Source: Bacteriovoracaceae bacterium (lineage in GTDB: Bacteria > Bdellovibrionota > UBA2394). Taken from it: DNA of 37,635 bases. The notes below the pieces were generated by a model. It was given only the letters and a program-made list of their open reading frames with translations. It ran no database searches and was not told the origin of the DNA. Position 1 is the first letter of the stretch. Each line of letters begins with the position of its first letter. The translations under genes and the position numbers were made by a program. Shown in pieces: positions 30,126 through 37,635 of the stretch. The stretch is from contig JAQBPA010000096.1 of NCBI GenBank assembly GCA_028287765.1, forward strand, positions 1-37,635, read 5' to 3'.

Positions 30126-31955
30126 TTAGGCTTCTTCGAGAGTTTTCCACTTTTTATAAAGGTCTTCGATTTCAGACTCGACCTCTTTCATTCGCCTGCC
30201 GATCTCCGTAAGTTTTTTCATATCCGAGAGAATCTCAGGTTGTTCGCATTCACGAACAAGCTTTGCATGATTGGATTCCGCACGTTCGATCTTTTTGGCT
30301 AGCGACTCGATCTCTTTTTTATTCACAGGCGAATTTTTAACTTCTAGTTTTGAAGATTCATTTTTTGTTTGTTCCGATTTTTTATTGGAAGCTTTCGATT
30401 CAGCCTCTTCGCGAGCTTCGTCATGCCAAATTTCCCACTGCGCGAGATCAGCAAACATCAGAATTTGGCCCTTCTTCTTATTTTCTTCAGTGACAGGAAA
30501 AGCCAAAATTTGCGTTGAAACTTGATCCAAGAAATAACGATCGTGACTCACCAGTAAGATCGCGCCTTCAAAATTGACCAAGCAATCTTGAAGAACGTTT
30601 AGAGTAGCGATATCCAGGTCGTTCGTCGGTTCATCCAAAACAAGAAGATTAGCTTCTTCGAGCATCAGTTTTGCAATTAAAACTCGACTCTGCTCCCCTC
30701 CCGAAAGACTTCCGACATTCATCTCCATCTGATTTGATGTGAACAAAAATCGATCCAGGTAAGATCGAATGTGGATTTGCCGTCCGCGATAATTGACGTG
30801 ATCGCCGAAGGGGCAAACGGTACGCATAAGGCTGAGTTCTGGATCTAAAATATCTCGATTTTGTTCAAAGTAGGAAACCTTTAGCTGATCCGATCGAAAC
30901 AGCGTTCCGCTGTCCTGTTTCTCTAAACCTAAGAGCACTCGGATGAGCGTAGATTTTCCGCAACCATTGGCACCGAGAATTCCGATTCGAGTGGACGGCG
31001 TTAATAAAAGATCGAGTTGCGAAAAAAGAAATGAGTTTTTTTCGTAAGATTTTGATATTTTTTTTGCTTCAATCAAGCGCTTCGGATTTTTTTCTGCCGA
31101 CTGAAATTCCATCTGAGCGACACGGTTCACATTTCTTTGCGCAAGCTCTCCCACTTCACTTGAAAGTTCTCCGTGCCGTTTAATGCGAGCTTGTTGTTTT
31201 GTGGTTCTCGCTTTGGCACCTTGCCTTAGCCATTCGGTTTCGCGTCTAAGATTTCCACGTAAAATAGTTTCTCTCGTTTCTTGAGCAGTCATCAGACTGT
31301 CTTTGATCTCAAGATAAGTGGTGTAATTTCCTTTAATACTTAAAATTCCGCCGGCATTTCTGCGATCGAGTTCCAAAATACGATTTGAAATTCTCTGAAG
31401 AAAAAGTCGATCATGCGTAATCGTGACCGTTGAAAACGAAGAATTTTCGATTAGATCTTCAAGCCATAAAATGCCTTCGACGTCTAAATGATTGGTCGGC
31501 TCGTCCATCAAAAGTAGATCAGGGTCCCGCATCAGTTCGCGAGCGAGAGCCAGGCGCTTCTTCCAACCGCCCGAAAGAGAACTCACTAAACTATCAGCGT
31601 GTATTCCATTTTTCTCTAAACCAAGCTTCCAGATGAGTTCATCGGCCTTCACCATCGACGTCCAGTCGGAAGGATCGTGCGCGCCTTCGAGAAGGGTTGT
31701 CATGACGGTGGACGCTTCACTAAATTGCGGCGTTTGCTTCAGATAACCGACCTTTGTTCCCCTCTGAAATACAATTTCGCCCTCATCAGGCGACAATTCT
31801 GACGCTAAAATTTTAAGAAGTGTTGTTTTTCCAGCGCCGTTTGGTCCGATTAGACCAATACGTTCGTTTGTTTCGATTGCAAATCCAAGTGCGCTAAAGA
31901 GCGGGCGGGAATCGAAAGCTTTTCCAAGGTTTTTTGCGGTGAGAAGCACAGACAT
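30126..31955 (-). CDS. uup: ABC-F ATPase Uup
   Basis: A 609-residue soluble ABC-F protein. NBD1: GPNGAGKTT, LSGGWKKRLALAREL, LLLMDEPTNHLD. NBD2: GANGCGKST, LSGGEQSRVLIAKL, LLVLDEPTNDLD, LLVSHDRYFLDQ. The NDLD ending of the second Walker B and the Lys/Glu-rich C-terminal coiled coil (about 530-609) are features of Uup. Uup binds ribosomes and Holliday junctions and affects precise transposon excision in E. coli. The linker between NBDs includes the ABC-F arm (KARTTKQQARIKRHGE). A 10-bp palindrome AAACATGTTT and a CATAAT -10-like hexamer lie upstream (32021-32037). Confidence 0.9.
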   Translation of the reverse strand: MSVLLTAKNLGKAFDSRPLFSALGFAIETNERIGLIGPNGAGKTTLLKILASELSPDEGEIVFQRGTKVGYLKQTPQFSEASTVMTTLLEGAHDPSDWTSMVKADELIWKLGLEKNGIHADSLVSSLSGGWKKRLALARELMRDPDLLLMDEPTNHLDVEGILWLEDLIENSSFSTVTITHDRLFLQRISNRILELDRRNAGGILSIKGNYTTYLEIKDSLMTAQETRETILRGNLRRETEWLRQGAKARTTKQQARIKRHGELSSEVGELAQRNVNRVAQMEFQSAEKNPKRLIEAKKISKSYEKNSFLFSQLDLLLTPSTRIGILGANGCGKSTLIRVLLGLEKQDSGTLFRSDQLKVSYFEQNRDILDPELSLMRTVCPFGDHVNYRGRQIHIRSYLDRFLFTSNQMEMNVGSLSGGEQSRVLIAKLMLEEANLLVLDEPTNDLDIATLNVLQDCLVNFEGAILLVSHDRYFLDQVSTQILAFPVTEENKKKGQILMFADLAQWEIWHDEAREEAESKASNKKSEQTKNESSKLEVKNSPVNKKEIESLAKKIERAESNHAKLVRECEQPEILSDMKKLTEIGRRMKEVESEIEDLYKKWKTLEEA

Positions 31956-32304
31956 GAAGCCTATTATTAGCAGACTTCGTCCTTATCTCCCTGTTCCATT
32001 TGTTGAAAACATAGCTAAGTATTATGTAAACATGTTTGCGAAAATTTAAACCAAAGAATAAAAACGAATCAAAAGCCTCTACCCCACCCAAAAAGAGCGC
32101 CACTTAAAAAGAAAGTATTCTGATGAATAAAAATCGATCTCTTCAATAAAATATTGGCTGTTAACTAAATTTTTTTTCGTCCTTCACTCAGTCTTTACAA
32201 ACCCGTTTAAACAAAAATCCTTCAAACCTATTCTTGTTTTGATTCACTCAAACAATTCGTGTCCATTTGAAATGAAAGTTTGTCTAATGAAGCGGGGAAT
32301 ATAA
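31956..32304. other. divergent intergenic region, AT-rich
   Basis: About 350 AT-rich bases between uup (minus) and the membrane protein gene (plus). It contains AAACATGTTT (32028-32037) next to ATTATG, which is CATAAT on the uup strand. It also contains an imperfect inverted repeat TTGTTTTGA / TCAAACAA (32234-32255) about 50 bases before the plus gene. No reading frame with a ribosome-binding site is seen, and no RNA gene is recognised. Confidence 0.4.
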
Positions 32305-33819
32305 ATGAACATCTTCTTTTTCAATAAACGCTTCAAATCCTATCGATTTGTTTTGCTCTTTACGCTGCTAGTCCCCTTCGCGAACTCCTTTGGGCAAGAA
32401 ACAAGTACCCTTTCTGACGTTTCGCATGAGTGGGACGGCTATTGCGGTGGCAATGTCACTGAAGGGCGTGCATACCTTCTGATTCCTCCGGCCGAAACGA
32501 TCAAAGCGGAGCGAGATGAACTTCTGCAGCAAGCACGAAGAGATTACTTTATAAAATATTTTGCCGACGACGATGCTTTTTTTGATGCTGTACGAGGAGG
32601 AAAAATATATTTAATCACTGGAAAACAGCAAGAAATCAGCCCTGAACCCAAATCTGAAGACTCTCAAAAGTTTGCGATTGAAGAAAATGGTCTCAGCGAT
32701 CCTACTAAGCATAGATATGAAATGATCGTCGTGGAGGACCTGATCGAATCGACAGACGTAGATGGTAAAAAAGAAAAGCGAACTATCCGATCCCTTGCGA
32801 TAAAATACGCGCCAAAAGAGGATTTTTTAGATGCAAATGACTTAGAAAAAAAAGGCATACGAGTTCTTTTTTATAATGTTCCTCATCCCATCAATGATCA
32901 GAACGAACGGATCAATCCCGACGGAGCTGGCCCAGATATTTATCATTCTCGAATTAATCGAAATGTTCTGGCTTTCGATATGGATGGAAATCGCATCTTG
33001 AAAGGTCAATATTTCCAAAAACCTGCCTTTTTTAAAAATGGAATCCCCAATTCTCTTTGGTTTAAAACTTATTTGAAAGCAAAATACGTTCCGGCGACAA
33101 CCACTAGCGCGAAAGTGGCTGTCGTTGCGGCCATTTTAAACGCCGCGATTCCTCTCATTGCATTCAAAGTTTTTGGAAATCCTGAACATTCCTATATTTT
33201 ATTGGCCAGCCTTGCTACTGGACTAAACGTTTTTGTTCTTACGACCTGGGATAAAACTTATACCAATATTGTTCGAAGCAAGAGCATCACGAAAGAGACC
33301 CTCGCGAGAGTGCTCATCGATCTGCCTTTTTCGCTTGCGCTTGCATACTCAAACCACGCTGATTTTGCGCTCACTTCCACTTATGTAAGACTTCTAAGTC
33401 TGTCGGTCGTCGATAAAGTGAACGCTGTTTTTTCGTATTTTATTCCGCTACTTCGAGAAGAAAAAGGGATCACGAAAGGAAAGCGAGTTTTTGGAATGCC
33501 TAAAGCTCAAATCGAAAAAAATACGGCGAGATGGTTTCGACAACTAGGACGACAATTGGCGACGACGAGAGATACTTTTCCAGGAGTTAAAGCTCCCTAT
33601 ATAGGTGAACTTCTCTTCTTCTTGAGCGGAATTCCCTTTTATTTTTACGATATCGCTTATGCTAAAAAGCACGCGAAAGAATTTCCAAAAATGGCAGAAG
33701 ATGCCAAACGGCTAAAAGAATGGGCTAATCCGAAAAATTATTTCAATGTTGGAATCAAAACGACAAAGAATGTCTGCTCGAACATTTTGCGAAGTGTCGG
33801 ATCCTTGTCAATTTTTTGA
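32305..33819 (+). CDS. exported multi-pass membrane protein of unknown function
   Basis: A 504-residue protein with a signal peptide (YRFVLLFTLLVPFANSFG, cleavage before QETS). The region up to ~260 is soluble and would be periplasmic. It includes a Cys-containing segment HEWDGYCGGNVTEGRAYLLI and the phrase FYNVPHPINDQNERINPDGA. From ~270 there are several hydrophobic segments (VAVVAAILNAAIPLIAFKVF, YILLASLATGLNVFVLTTW, LPFSLALAYSN, LLFFLSGIPFYFYDIAYA). The C-terminus is cytosolic or periplasmic and basic. No known family. CGGGGAA precedes the ATG. An inverted repeat GTCGGAT/ATCCGAC (33796-33833) spans its stop codon and might serve as a weak terminator. Confidence 0.6.
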   Translation: MNIFFFNKRFKSYRFVLLFTLLVPFANSFGQETSTLSDVSHEWDGYCGGNVTEGRAYLLIPPAETIKAERDELLQQARRDYFIKYFADDDAFFDAVRGGKIYLITGKQQEISPEPKSEDSQKFAIEENGLSDPTKHRYEMIVVEDLIESTDVDGKKEKRTIRSLAIKYAPKEDFLDANDLEKKGIRVLFYNVPHPINDQNERINPDGAGPDIYHSRINRNVLAFDMDGNRILKGQYFQKPAFFKNGIPNSLWFKTYLKAKYVPATTTSAKVAVVAAILNAAIPLIAFKVFGNPEHSYILLASLATGLNVFVLTTWDKTYTNIVRSKSITKETLARVLIDLPFSLALAYSNHADFALTSTYVRLLSLSVVDKVNAVFSYFIPLLREEKGITKGKRVFGMPKAQIEKNTARWFRQLGRQLATTRDTFPGVKAPYIGELLFFLSGIPFYFYDIAYAKKHAKEFPKMAEDAKRLKEWANPKNYFNVGIKTTKNVCSNILRSVGSLSIF

Positions 33820-33884
33820 GTAAAAAATCCGACCCATAAAAAGAAAGCTTCTAAATTAAGAACTAAGCACTAATTTGCTTGAGG

Positions 33885-34343
33885 CTATCGTTGGGGTTTA
33901 GTGGTACCAGCGCTGTTGACGGGCTGGCATGTGCGAACCCATTGAGCGCTGCACTCAGGAGCGCCATTGATATCTGTTTCTGCCGTTTGCAGCGTAACTG
34001 ACACTGAACGACAATTCGTGTCGCAAGCGGGAGGTAATCTAAGTTTGGATGTTGAGCAGACGTATGCCTCTGCATCACAAACGCTGACGGACGTAACTCC
34101 CGGCCCAGTTTGAAAAATGAGAGTGGCTTCGCTTCCGGTCGGGCATAGACTCGCGGTATCTGTCATCGTATACACGTACGGGCCAGGCGCCGGTGGAGCT
34201 GGCGACTGGCATATAAATGCACCTTCCGTAGCGGTATCATCGCACTCGACCGTCTTTGAACTGCAACTAACCGCTGCATGCGCAACGTGCCCGTTAAGTC
34301 CTAGCGCTAGTCCAAACGCAATTAAAAATAATAATTTAGTCAT
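33885..34343 (-). CDS. secreted ten-cysteine protein
   Basis: A 152-residue protein with a signal peptide (LLFLIAFGLALGLNGHVAHA, cleavage before AVSC). Ten cysteines at 27, 34, 45, 67, 89, 96, 107, 111, 131 and 139 allow five disulfides. Beta-strand-like Val/Thr stretches (VSVTLQTAETD, TSVSVCDAEAYVC) suggest a small disulfide-rich beta fold. The tail (VNSAGTTKPQR) is flexible. No family recognised. AAGGA lies eight bases before the ATG. A perfect 12-bp hairpin at 34412-34440 lies upstream, between it and the acyltransferase gene on the same strand. Confidence 0.65.
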   Translation of the reverse strand: MTKLLFLIAFGLALGLNGHVAHAAVSCSSKTVECDDTATEGAFICQSPAPPAPGPYVYTMTDTASLCPTGSEATLIFQTGPGVTSVSVCDAEAYVCSTSKLRLPPACDTNCRSVSVTLQTAETDINGAPECSAQWVRTCQPVNSAGTTKPQR

Positions 34344-34411
34344 TAAATATGTCCTTAATAATATTGGCGCACTGAAGCTGTGTTATTAGCTTTGGTGAAA
34401 TCTATCTCAGA

Positions 34412-34440
34412 GCTCATTTGACGTAAAGCGTCAAATGAGC
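34412..34440. repeat. perfect 12-bp inverted repeat (hairpin)
   Basis: GCTCATTTGACG (34412-34423) and CGTCAAATGAGC (34429-34440) are perfect complements with the five-base loop TAAAG. No T-run follows on either strand, so it is not a standard intrinsic terminator. It lies about 70 bases upstream of the ten-cysteine gene and 81 bases downstream of the acyltransferase stop, both on the minus strand. Confidence 0.8.
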
Positions 34441-34520
34441 AGGTAATTCAGCTCAAGAGTACGCCAGACTAGGCCGGCCGGATTCAAGCAAAGTTCTTAA
34501 CAAGCATTCTTAAATTTCCA

Positions 34521-36332
34521 TCATTTTCCAGAATGAAAATTCTGGAATTTTAGAAGGCCATCTCTTCCGATAAATCTACGAAGAAGTCGCTGATCAGCGT
34601 GCTTGAGATCGATCATAATTAAACAATCAATCGCATCTCTAAAACTTCGATCAATATTAAATCCCAAAAATTGAGCGTTAAACTTCGCGTAGTGTTCAAA
34701 AAGTTCGGGAGCTTTTTTTCCATCTTGCTCAAGCTGAGAGACAACTTCCGACAAATCATCGAAATTCGTTATTCCCTTTAGCACTTCTTCCAATTCGCCC
34801 GAGTTGAGCGCGTTGAAGCGGGGTTTTACTTTGGGTTGAATTTGCTTCGAGAGAGCCGAGTCCAGCTTTGTCCGCTTAAAGAATTGCAGCATCAATTGTT
34901 TGGAAATGGTTTCGAACTCATCACTAATGCTGACACTTCCGATTAATCGACTGTACTCGGGATTTTGCGATATCCAGTGTCCGATTCCTTGCCACATTAA
35001 ACTTAAAGTATGTCCACCCTGCTCTTCTGGAATCACGAAAGCACGTCCAAGTTCTAAGGCTGCGCCCAAATTTTCGACGACTTGCGGACCGTATTTAAAG
35101 AGAGACGCGGTATAGAGCCCTGACTTTCCGCTTTTCTCCAAAATTTTATCGATTCGTCCTAAACGATAGGCACCCACAATTTTTAATTTGATTTTATTCC
35201 AAGCAAAAATATGAAGATAATCTTTATCGTATCGATCGAGATCGAGCGCCGCGCCGGAGCCTTCTCCTACCGTTCGAAAAGTAAATTCTCTCAGGCGTCC
35301 AATTTCATAAAGGCAATTAGGGATCTGTTTCGATCCGGCAATAAAAACTTGGTACTCGGTTGTATTACAAAGCATATTTTCGGGTGGAAGATTTTTAATT
35401 TCATCCGAAATAATGGAAGAACTGAGCTCCGGAGCGATGGCCTCCATACTTACTTCTGCTAACTCCTTATTTTTAAGAGTACAAAATTTTCGGGAAGCTG
35501 CAGAATTTGCTAAAAGATAAGTTCGAGCGCGAAGGTAAGCCACAAGCTCTTCATCGGTAGGGATGGGTTTTAACTTTTCATGAGTCAAAATTTTTCCGAC
35601 AGTAAAACGAAGGGGAAGTCCTCGGCGTCTCAAAAGCTCATGAGGGATGACGGACAGAGGAAGTTTTTCCAAAACGGGATGCATCGGCGCGACCAATTTA
35701 GTCATCTGAAAAAGGGAGCTTGTCTTATCGTGAAAAAAAATGGGCAGCACCGAAGCACCACTTTTTCTCACAAGGCGCGCCAGCGTGAGCTTCCATTTAG
35801 GATCTGTGATCCGATTTTCTTTTAAATCCATTTTCGAGACTTCTCCTGCCGGAAAAATCACTAAAACTCCGCCAGACTCCAGCCAAGAAAACATTTTTCG
35901 AAGGGCGCTCAAATTGGAATGCGTAGCGGATGCACTTTCAAATGGATCCACAAAAATCATGGAGTCGTGAAACTCTGGAATCTTTCCCAGAAAATCGTTG
36001 GCCACAATTTTTACATCGGGTCTCACAGACATGAGAAGACTTCCGAGTGCAATTCCGTCAACGCCTCCCGAAGCATGATTCGCAACGACGACGAGAGGTC
36101 CTGTTTTTGGAATAAAGGGAAGAGCATCACGATTGAAATCGAGAGTGATTCGCATCGCGTCAAGAGTACGATCAAAAAAGTGAGGCTGACTCGAGGAGGT
36201 TCGAGCGGTGTGATAAATTTTATTTAATGCCGAAAGCTGAAGAAGATGCTCTATCATCTTCTTGAGGGGCATGAGACGCAGTCTCGCTGAAAGCTTAAAT
36301 GGATTGGATGGAAATAAAGACGCGGTATCCAT
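34521..36332 (-). CDS. two-domain PlsC + GNAT acyltransferase, OlsF-like ornithine-lipid synthase
   Basis: A 603-residue protein. The N-terminal half is a PlsC-type O-acyltransferase: VVVANHASGGVDG (His86 and Asp92, spaced one residue wider than the usual HX4D) and VLVIFPAGEVSKMD (motif III, FPAG form). The C-terminal half (about 320-500) is an Acetyltransf_5/OlsB-like N-acyltransferase: YEIGRLREFTFRTVGEGSGA, LDLDRYDKDYLHIFAWNK, ENLGAALELGRAFVIPEEQG, RLIGSVSISDEF. This order is the architecture of OlsF, in which the C-terminal domain N-acylates ornithine and the N-terminal domain adds the second acyl chain. The product would be a phosphorus-free aminolipid of the membrane. Whether ornithine or another amino acid is used cannot be read. 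The last ~100 residues are helical and unassigned. Confidence 0.8.
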   Translation of the reverse strand: MDTASLFPSNPFKLSARLRLMPLKKMIEHLLQLSALNKIYHTARTSSSQPHFFDRTLDAMRITLDFNRDALPFIPKTGPLVVVANHASGGVDGIALGSLLMSVRPDVKIVANDFLGKIPEFHDSMIFVDPFESASATHSNLSALRKMFSWLESGGVLVIFPAGEVSKMDLKENRITDPKWKLTLARLVRKSGASVLPIFFHDKTSSLFQMTKLVAPMHPVLEKLPLSVIPHELLRRRGLPLRFTVGKILTHEKLKPIPTDEELVAYLRARTYLLANSAASRKFCTLKNKELAEVSMEAIAPELSSSIISDEIKNLPPENMLCNTTEYQVFIAGSKQIPNCLYEIGRLREFTFRTVGEGSGAALDLDRYDKDYLHIFAWNKIKLKIVGAYRLGRIDKILEKSGKSGLYTASLFKYGPQVVENLGAALELGRAFVIPEEQGGHTLSLMWQGIGHWISQNPEYSRLIGSVSISDEFETISKQLMLQFFKRTKLDSALSKQIQPKVKPRFNALNSGELEEVLKGITNFDDLSEVVSQLEQDGKKAPELFEHYAKFNAQFLGFNIDRSFRDAIDCLIMIDLKHADQRLLRRFIGRDGLLKFQNFHSGK

Positions 36333-36427
36333 CTAAAGATATTATCTACCGAGTCGTCGATGCGTTCTACCTCCATCTCCGTCCTTACGAAATCATAACG
36401 CTTCCCTAACAGAACCCAAAAAAGTTC

Positions 36428-37495
36428 TTAAAGATCGTCAACCGACTCTATATTTTTGTAGGCGGCCCACTTTGCTTTAAGTTTTGTAAGTCGCGCATTT
36501 GTCAGAGAGAGTGCATTCCGTGCGAATTCTTTTAAATCAATATTGTTTTTGATCACTTCGTGTGTTCTTTTTGCATCGGGGTCGTTGGCGGTCTGCTGAT
36601 TTACAAAAAAAAGCGAATATCTGTTTATTTTATCTTCAAGTTTTTCGACGAAACGGAGATTAAAATCTCTATAAATGACGAAAGAAGAAACCATTTCAAA
36701 AAGTTCTTCAGACGATTCCGCATAAGTGTAGAATCTCTCCGCAATTTTCATTGCACACTCCAATATTTTTTCTCCTATGAGTTCCTGTGAGCCAAGTTTA
36801 TCAACCGTAGAAGAAAGATAAATATGCCCAAGCATACTGAAATTTAATAAGAGAGAACGAATATTTCGAGGAAATTCGCGATCGTAATCAGGAAGCAGAA
36901 CGCAGTCAGGTTTTCTAGTTAGCCGATCTGTAAGTTCAAGAACCTTTTTAAGATTTTTATAGGCATTCGAACTATGATCAACGACTAGGCTTGATACAAA
37001 TTTCTCATATTTTTCAGTCCATTTCTCATATTTAGCAGTCCACGGAAGATAAGTAAGCCACCGAATCGAGAGCGCATTCAGTCCTCGCCCGAGATCGTCT
37101 TCAGCTTCTCGCGATTGATTTAAAATCAGTTTTGCATTCGCTCGATCCGTTAAGGCTACAAAGTTTTCAGGATCTGCTTTAATAATTTTATCAAACATAG
37201 CAATAGAGATCTTTTGATTCCCCAAAGCAGACTGAGCTTCTGCACTTAGAAGCTCGACAGGAATGCTATATTGATACTCATTTTGAATTTCTCGAATCAG
37301 CTCGACGGCTTTGAGAATATTTTGCTTATAAAGATCTTCATTCTTTTCACCGGGTTTCAAAAGTCGTTGAATTAAGGATAGCTTATCGGCAGAACTTTCA
37401 GGTGCGCGAAACGGCTGCGAATAAGCAGCCGTTGAAAAGTTTAAAAAAATGATTGAAACAAAAGATAAAACAGAGCGCGTAGTCTTTAGATTCAT
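36428..37495 (-). CDS. exported TPR-like helical protein, paralogue of 2265-3350
   Basis: A 355-residue protein with signal peptide (VLSFVSIIFLNFSTAAYS before QPF, the same cleavage context as its paralogue). Shared blocks in order: LLSAEAQSALGNQKISIAMF, NFVALTDRANAKLILNQSRE, AEDDLGRGLNALSIRW, LLPDYDREFPRNIRSLLLNF, GHIYLSSTVDKLGSQELIGE and FVIYRDFNLRFVEKLEDKI. Around residues 150-165 it carries a seven-residue tandem duplication (WTAKYEK, WTEKYEK) absent from the paralogue. TPR-like, periplasmic, function unknown. GAGTGGA immediately precedes ATG 37495. The remaining 140 bases to the window edge show no gene. Confidence 0.7.
   Translation of the reverse strand: MNLKTTRSVLSFVSIIFLNFSTAAYSQPFRAPESSADKLSLIQRLLKPGEKNEDLYKQNILKAVELIREIQNEYQYSIPVELLSAEAQSALGNQKISIAMFDKIIKADPENFVALTDRANAKLILNQSREAEDDLGRGLNALSIRWLTYLPWTAKYEKWTEKYEKFVSSLVVDHSSNAYKNLKKVLELTDRLTRKPDCVLLPDYDREFPRNIRSLLLNFSMLGHIYLSSTVDKLGSQELIGEKILECAMKIAERFYTYAESSEELFEMVSSFVIYRDFNLRFVEKLEDKINRYSLFFVNQQTANDPDAKRTHEVIKNNIDLKEFARNALSLTNARLTKLKAKWAAYKNIESVDDL
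37000..37041 (-). repeat. 21-bp tandem duplication inside the 36428-37495 gene
   Basis: Two consecutive 21-bp units (37000-37020 and 37021-37041) differ at only two bases and encode WTEKYEK and WTAKYEK. The frame is kept, so it is a recent in-frame duplication of one helical turn pair. Confidence 0.85.
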
Positions 37496-37635
37496 TCCAC
37501 TCTCATAAACTTTTCAGGATTACCGTCAATGGATGTTCCGAGAGGTCCTCGACTTTAGACCGTACGACGAAAGGCCTGAGAGATTTAGGCGTAAGGATTG
37601 AGAATCAATTTCTTTTGAGCGCTGTTAAATTTTTT

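Noticed and set aside
31894-32103. 69-codon minus-strand frame upstream of uup
   Set aside because: Overlaps the uup start in another frame, lacks a ribosome-binding site and has no recognisable product.
33796-33833. GTCGGAT/ATCCGAC inverted repeat spanning the stop of the membrane protein gene
   Set aside because: Partly coding and without a T-run after the second arm; noted in the gene entry, not called as a separate terminator.
1-37635. tRNA, rRNA, CRISPR arrays, insertion sequences or prophage genes
   Set aside because: Reading the intergenic stretches showed no tRNA-like T-arm, no regularly spaced direct repeats and no transposase or phage protein motifs.

Overview
The window looks like chromosome of a free-living Gram-negative bacterium with moderate-to-low GC. 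The style resembles Bdellovibrionota or a related deep proteobacterial lineage: many lineage-specific secreted proteins and lipoproteins, a DUF2267 protein, orphan PAS and RsbRD-type histidine kinases, and an OlsF-type acyltransferase. That placement is an inference from gene style; the window has no rRNA, tRNA or other phylogenetic marker. I see no insertion sequence, prophage, integrase or CRISPR array.

Layout. 1-828 (minus): a secreted Thr/Ala/Cys-rich protein that runs off the left edge, preceded by a 39-residue lipoprotein; both appear to share one promoter that overlaps a 17-bp perfect palindrome. 1068-3958: a small membrane protein, a VOC/glyoxalase-fold protein, a secreted TPR-like helical protein and a DUF2267 protein. 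4261-10901 (plus): a tight cluster of four uncharacterised genes (exported protein with a Rossmann/SLOG-like C-terminus, exported HEAT-repeat protein, small basic protein, MORN_2-repeat protein). 10930-18069: a surface and secretion region with a Pro/Thr-repeat lipoprotein carrying an Asp/His-rich tail, a Cys-rich secreted protein, an FN3-like lipoprotein, a secreted protein of unknown type, and a 976-residue protein with a gingipain-like fold and three Calx-beta repeats. 18250-20982: two small hydrophilic proteins, then a response regulator and RsbRD-type histidine kinase whose genes overlap by one base. 21060-21791: a YebC/PmpR-family regulator.

21976-27719 (plus): a five-gene sugar operon comprising a CUT2 ABC importer (ATPase, permease, substrate-binding protein) followed by a Gfo/Idh/MocA dehydrogenase and a TIM-barrel sugar isomerase/epimerase. 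Two of its four junctions are ATGA overlaps, so import and oxidation/isomerisation of one sugar or polyol are probably made together. 27723-31955: an orphan PAS-PAS histidine kinase, an alpha/beta hydrolase of the proline iminopeptidase type and the ABC-F ATPase Uup. 32305-37495: a multi-pass membrane protein, a ten-cysteine secreted protein, a two-domain PlsC+GNAT acyltransferase matching the OlsF ornithine-lipid synthase architecture, and a second TPR-like exported protein that is a clear paralogue of the one at 2265-3350.

The most notable signals are: a gingipain-like domain that keeps the catalytic His but has Ser where the Cys should be; the four-gene unknown cluster; hairpins placed on or beside the ribosome-binding sites of neighbouring lipoprotein/secreted genes; a perfect 12-bp hairpin at 34412-34440; and a possible two-state RNA structure at 19142-19211.
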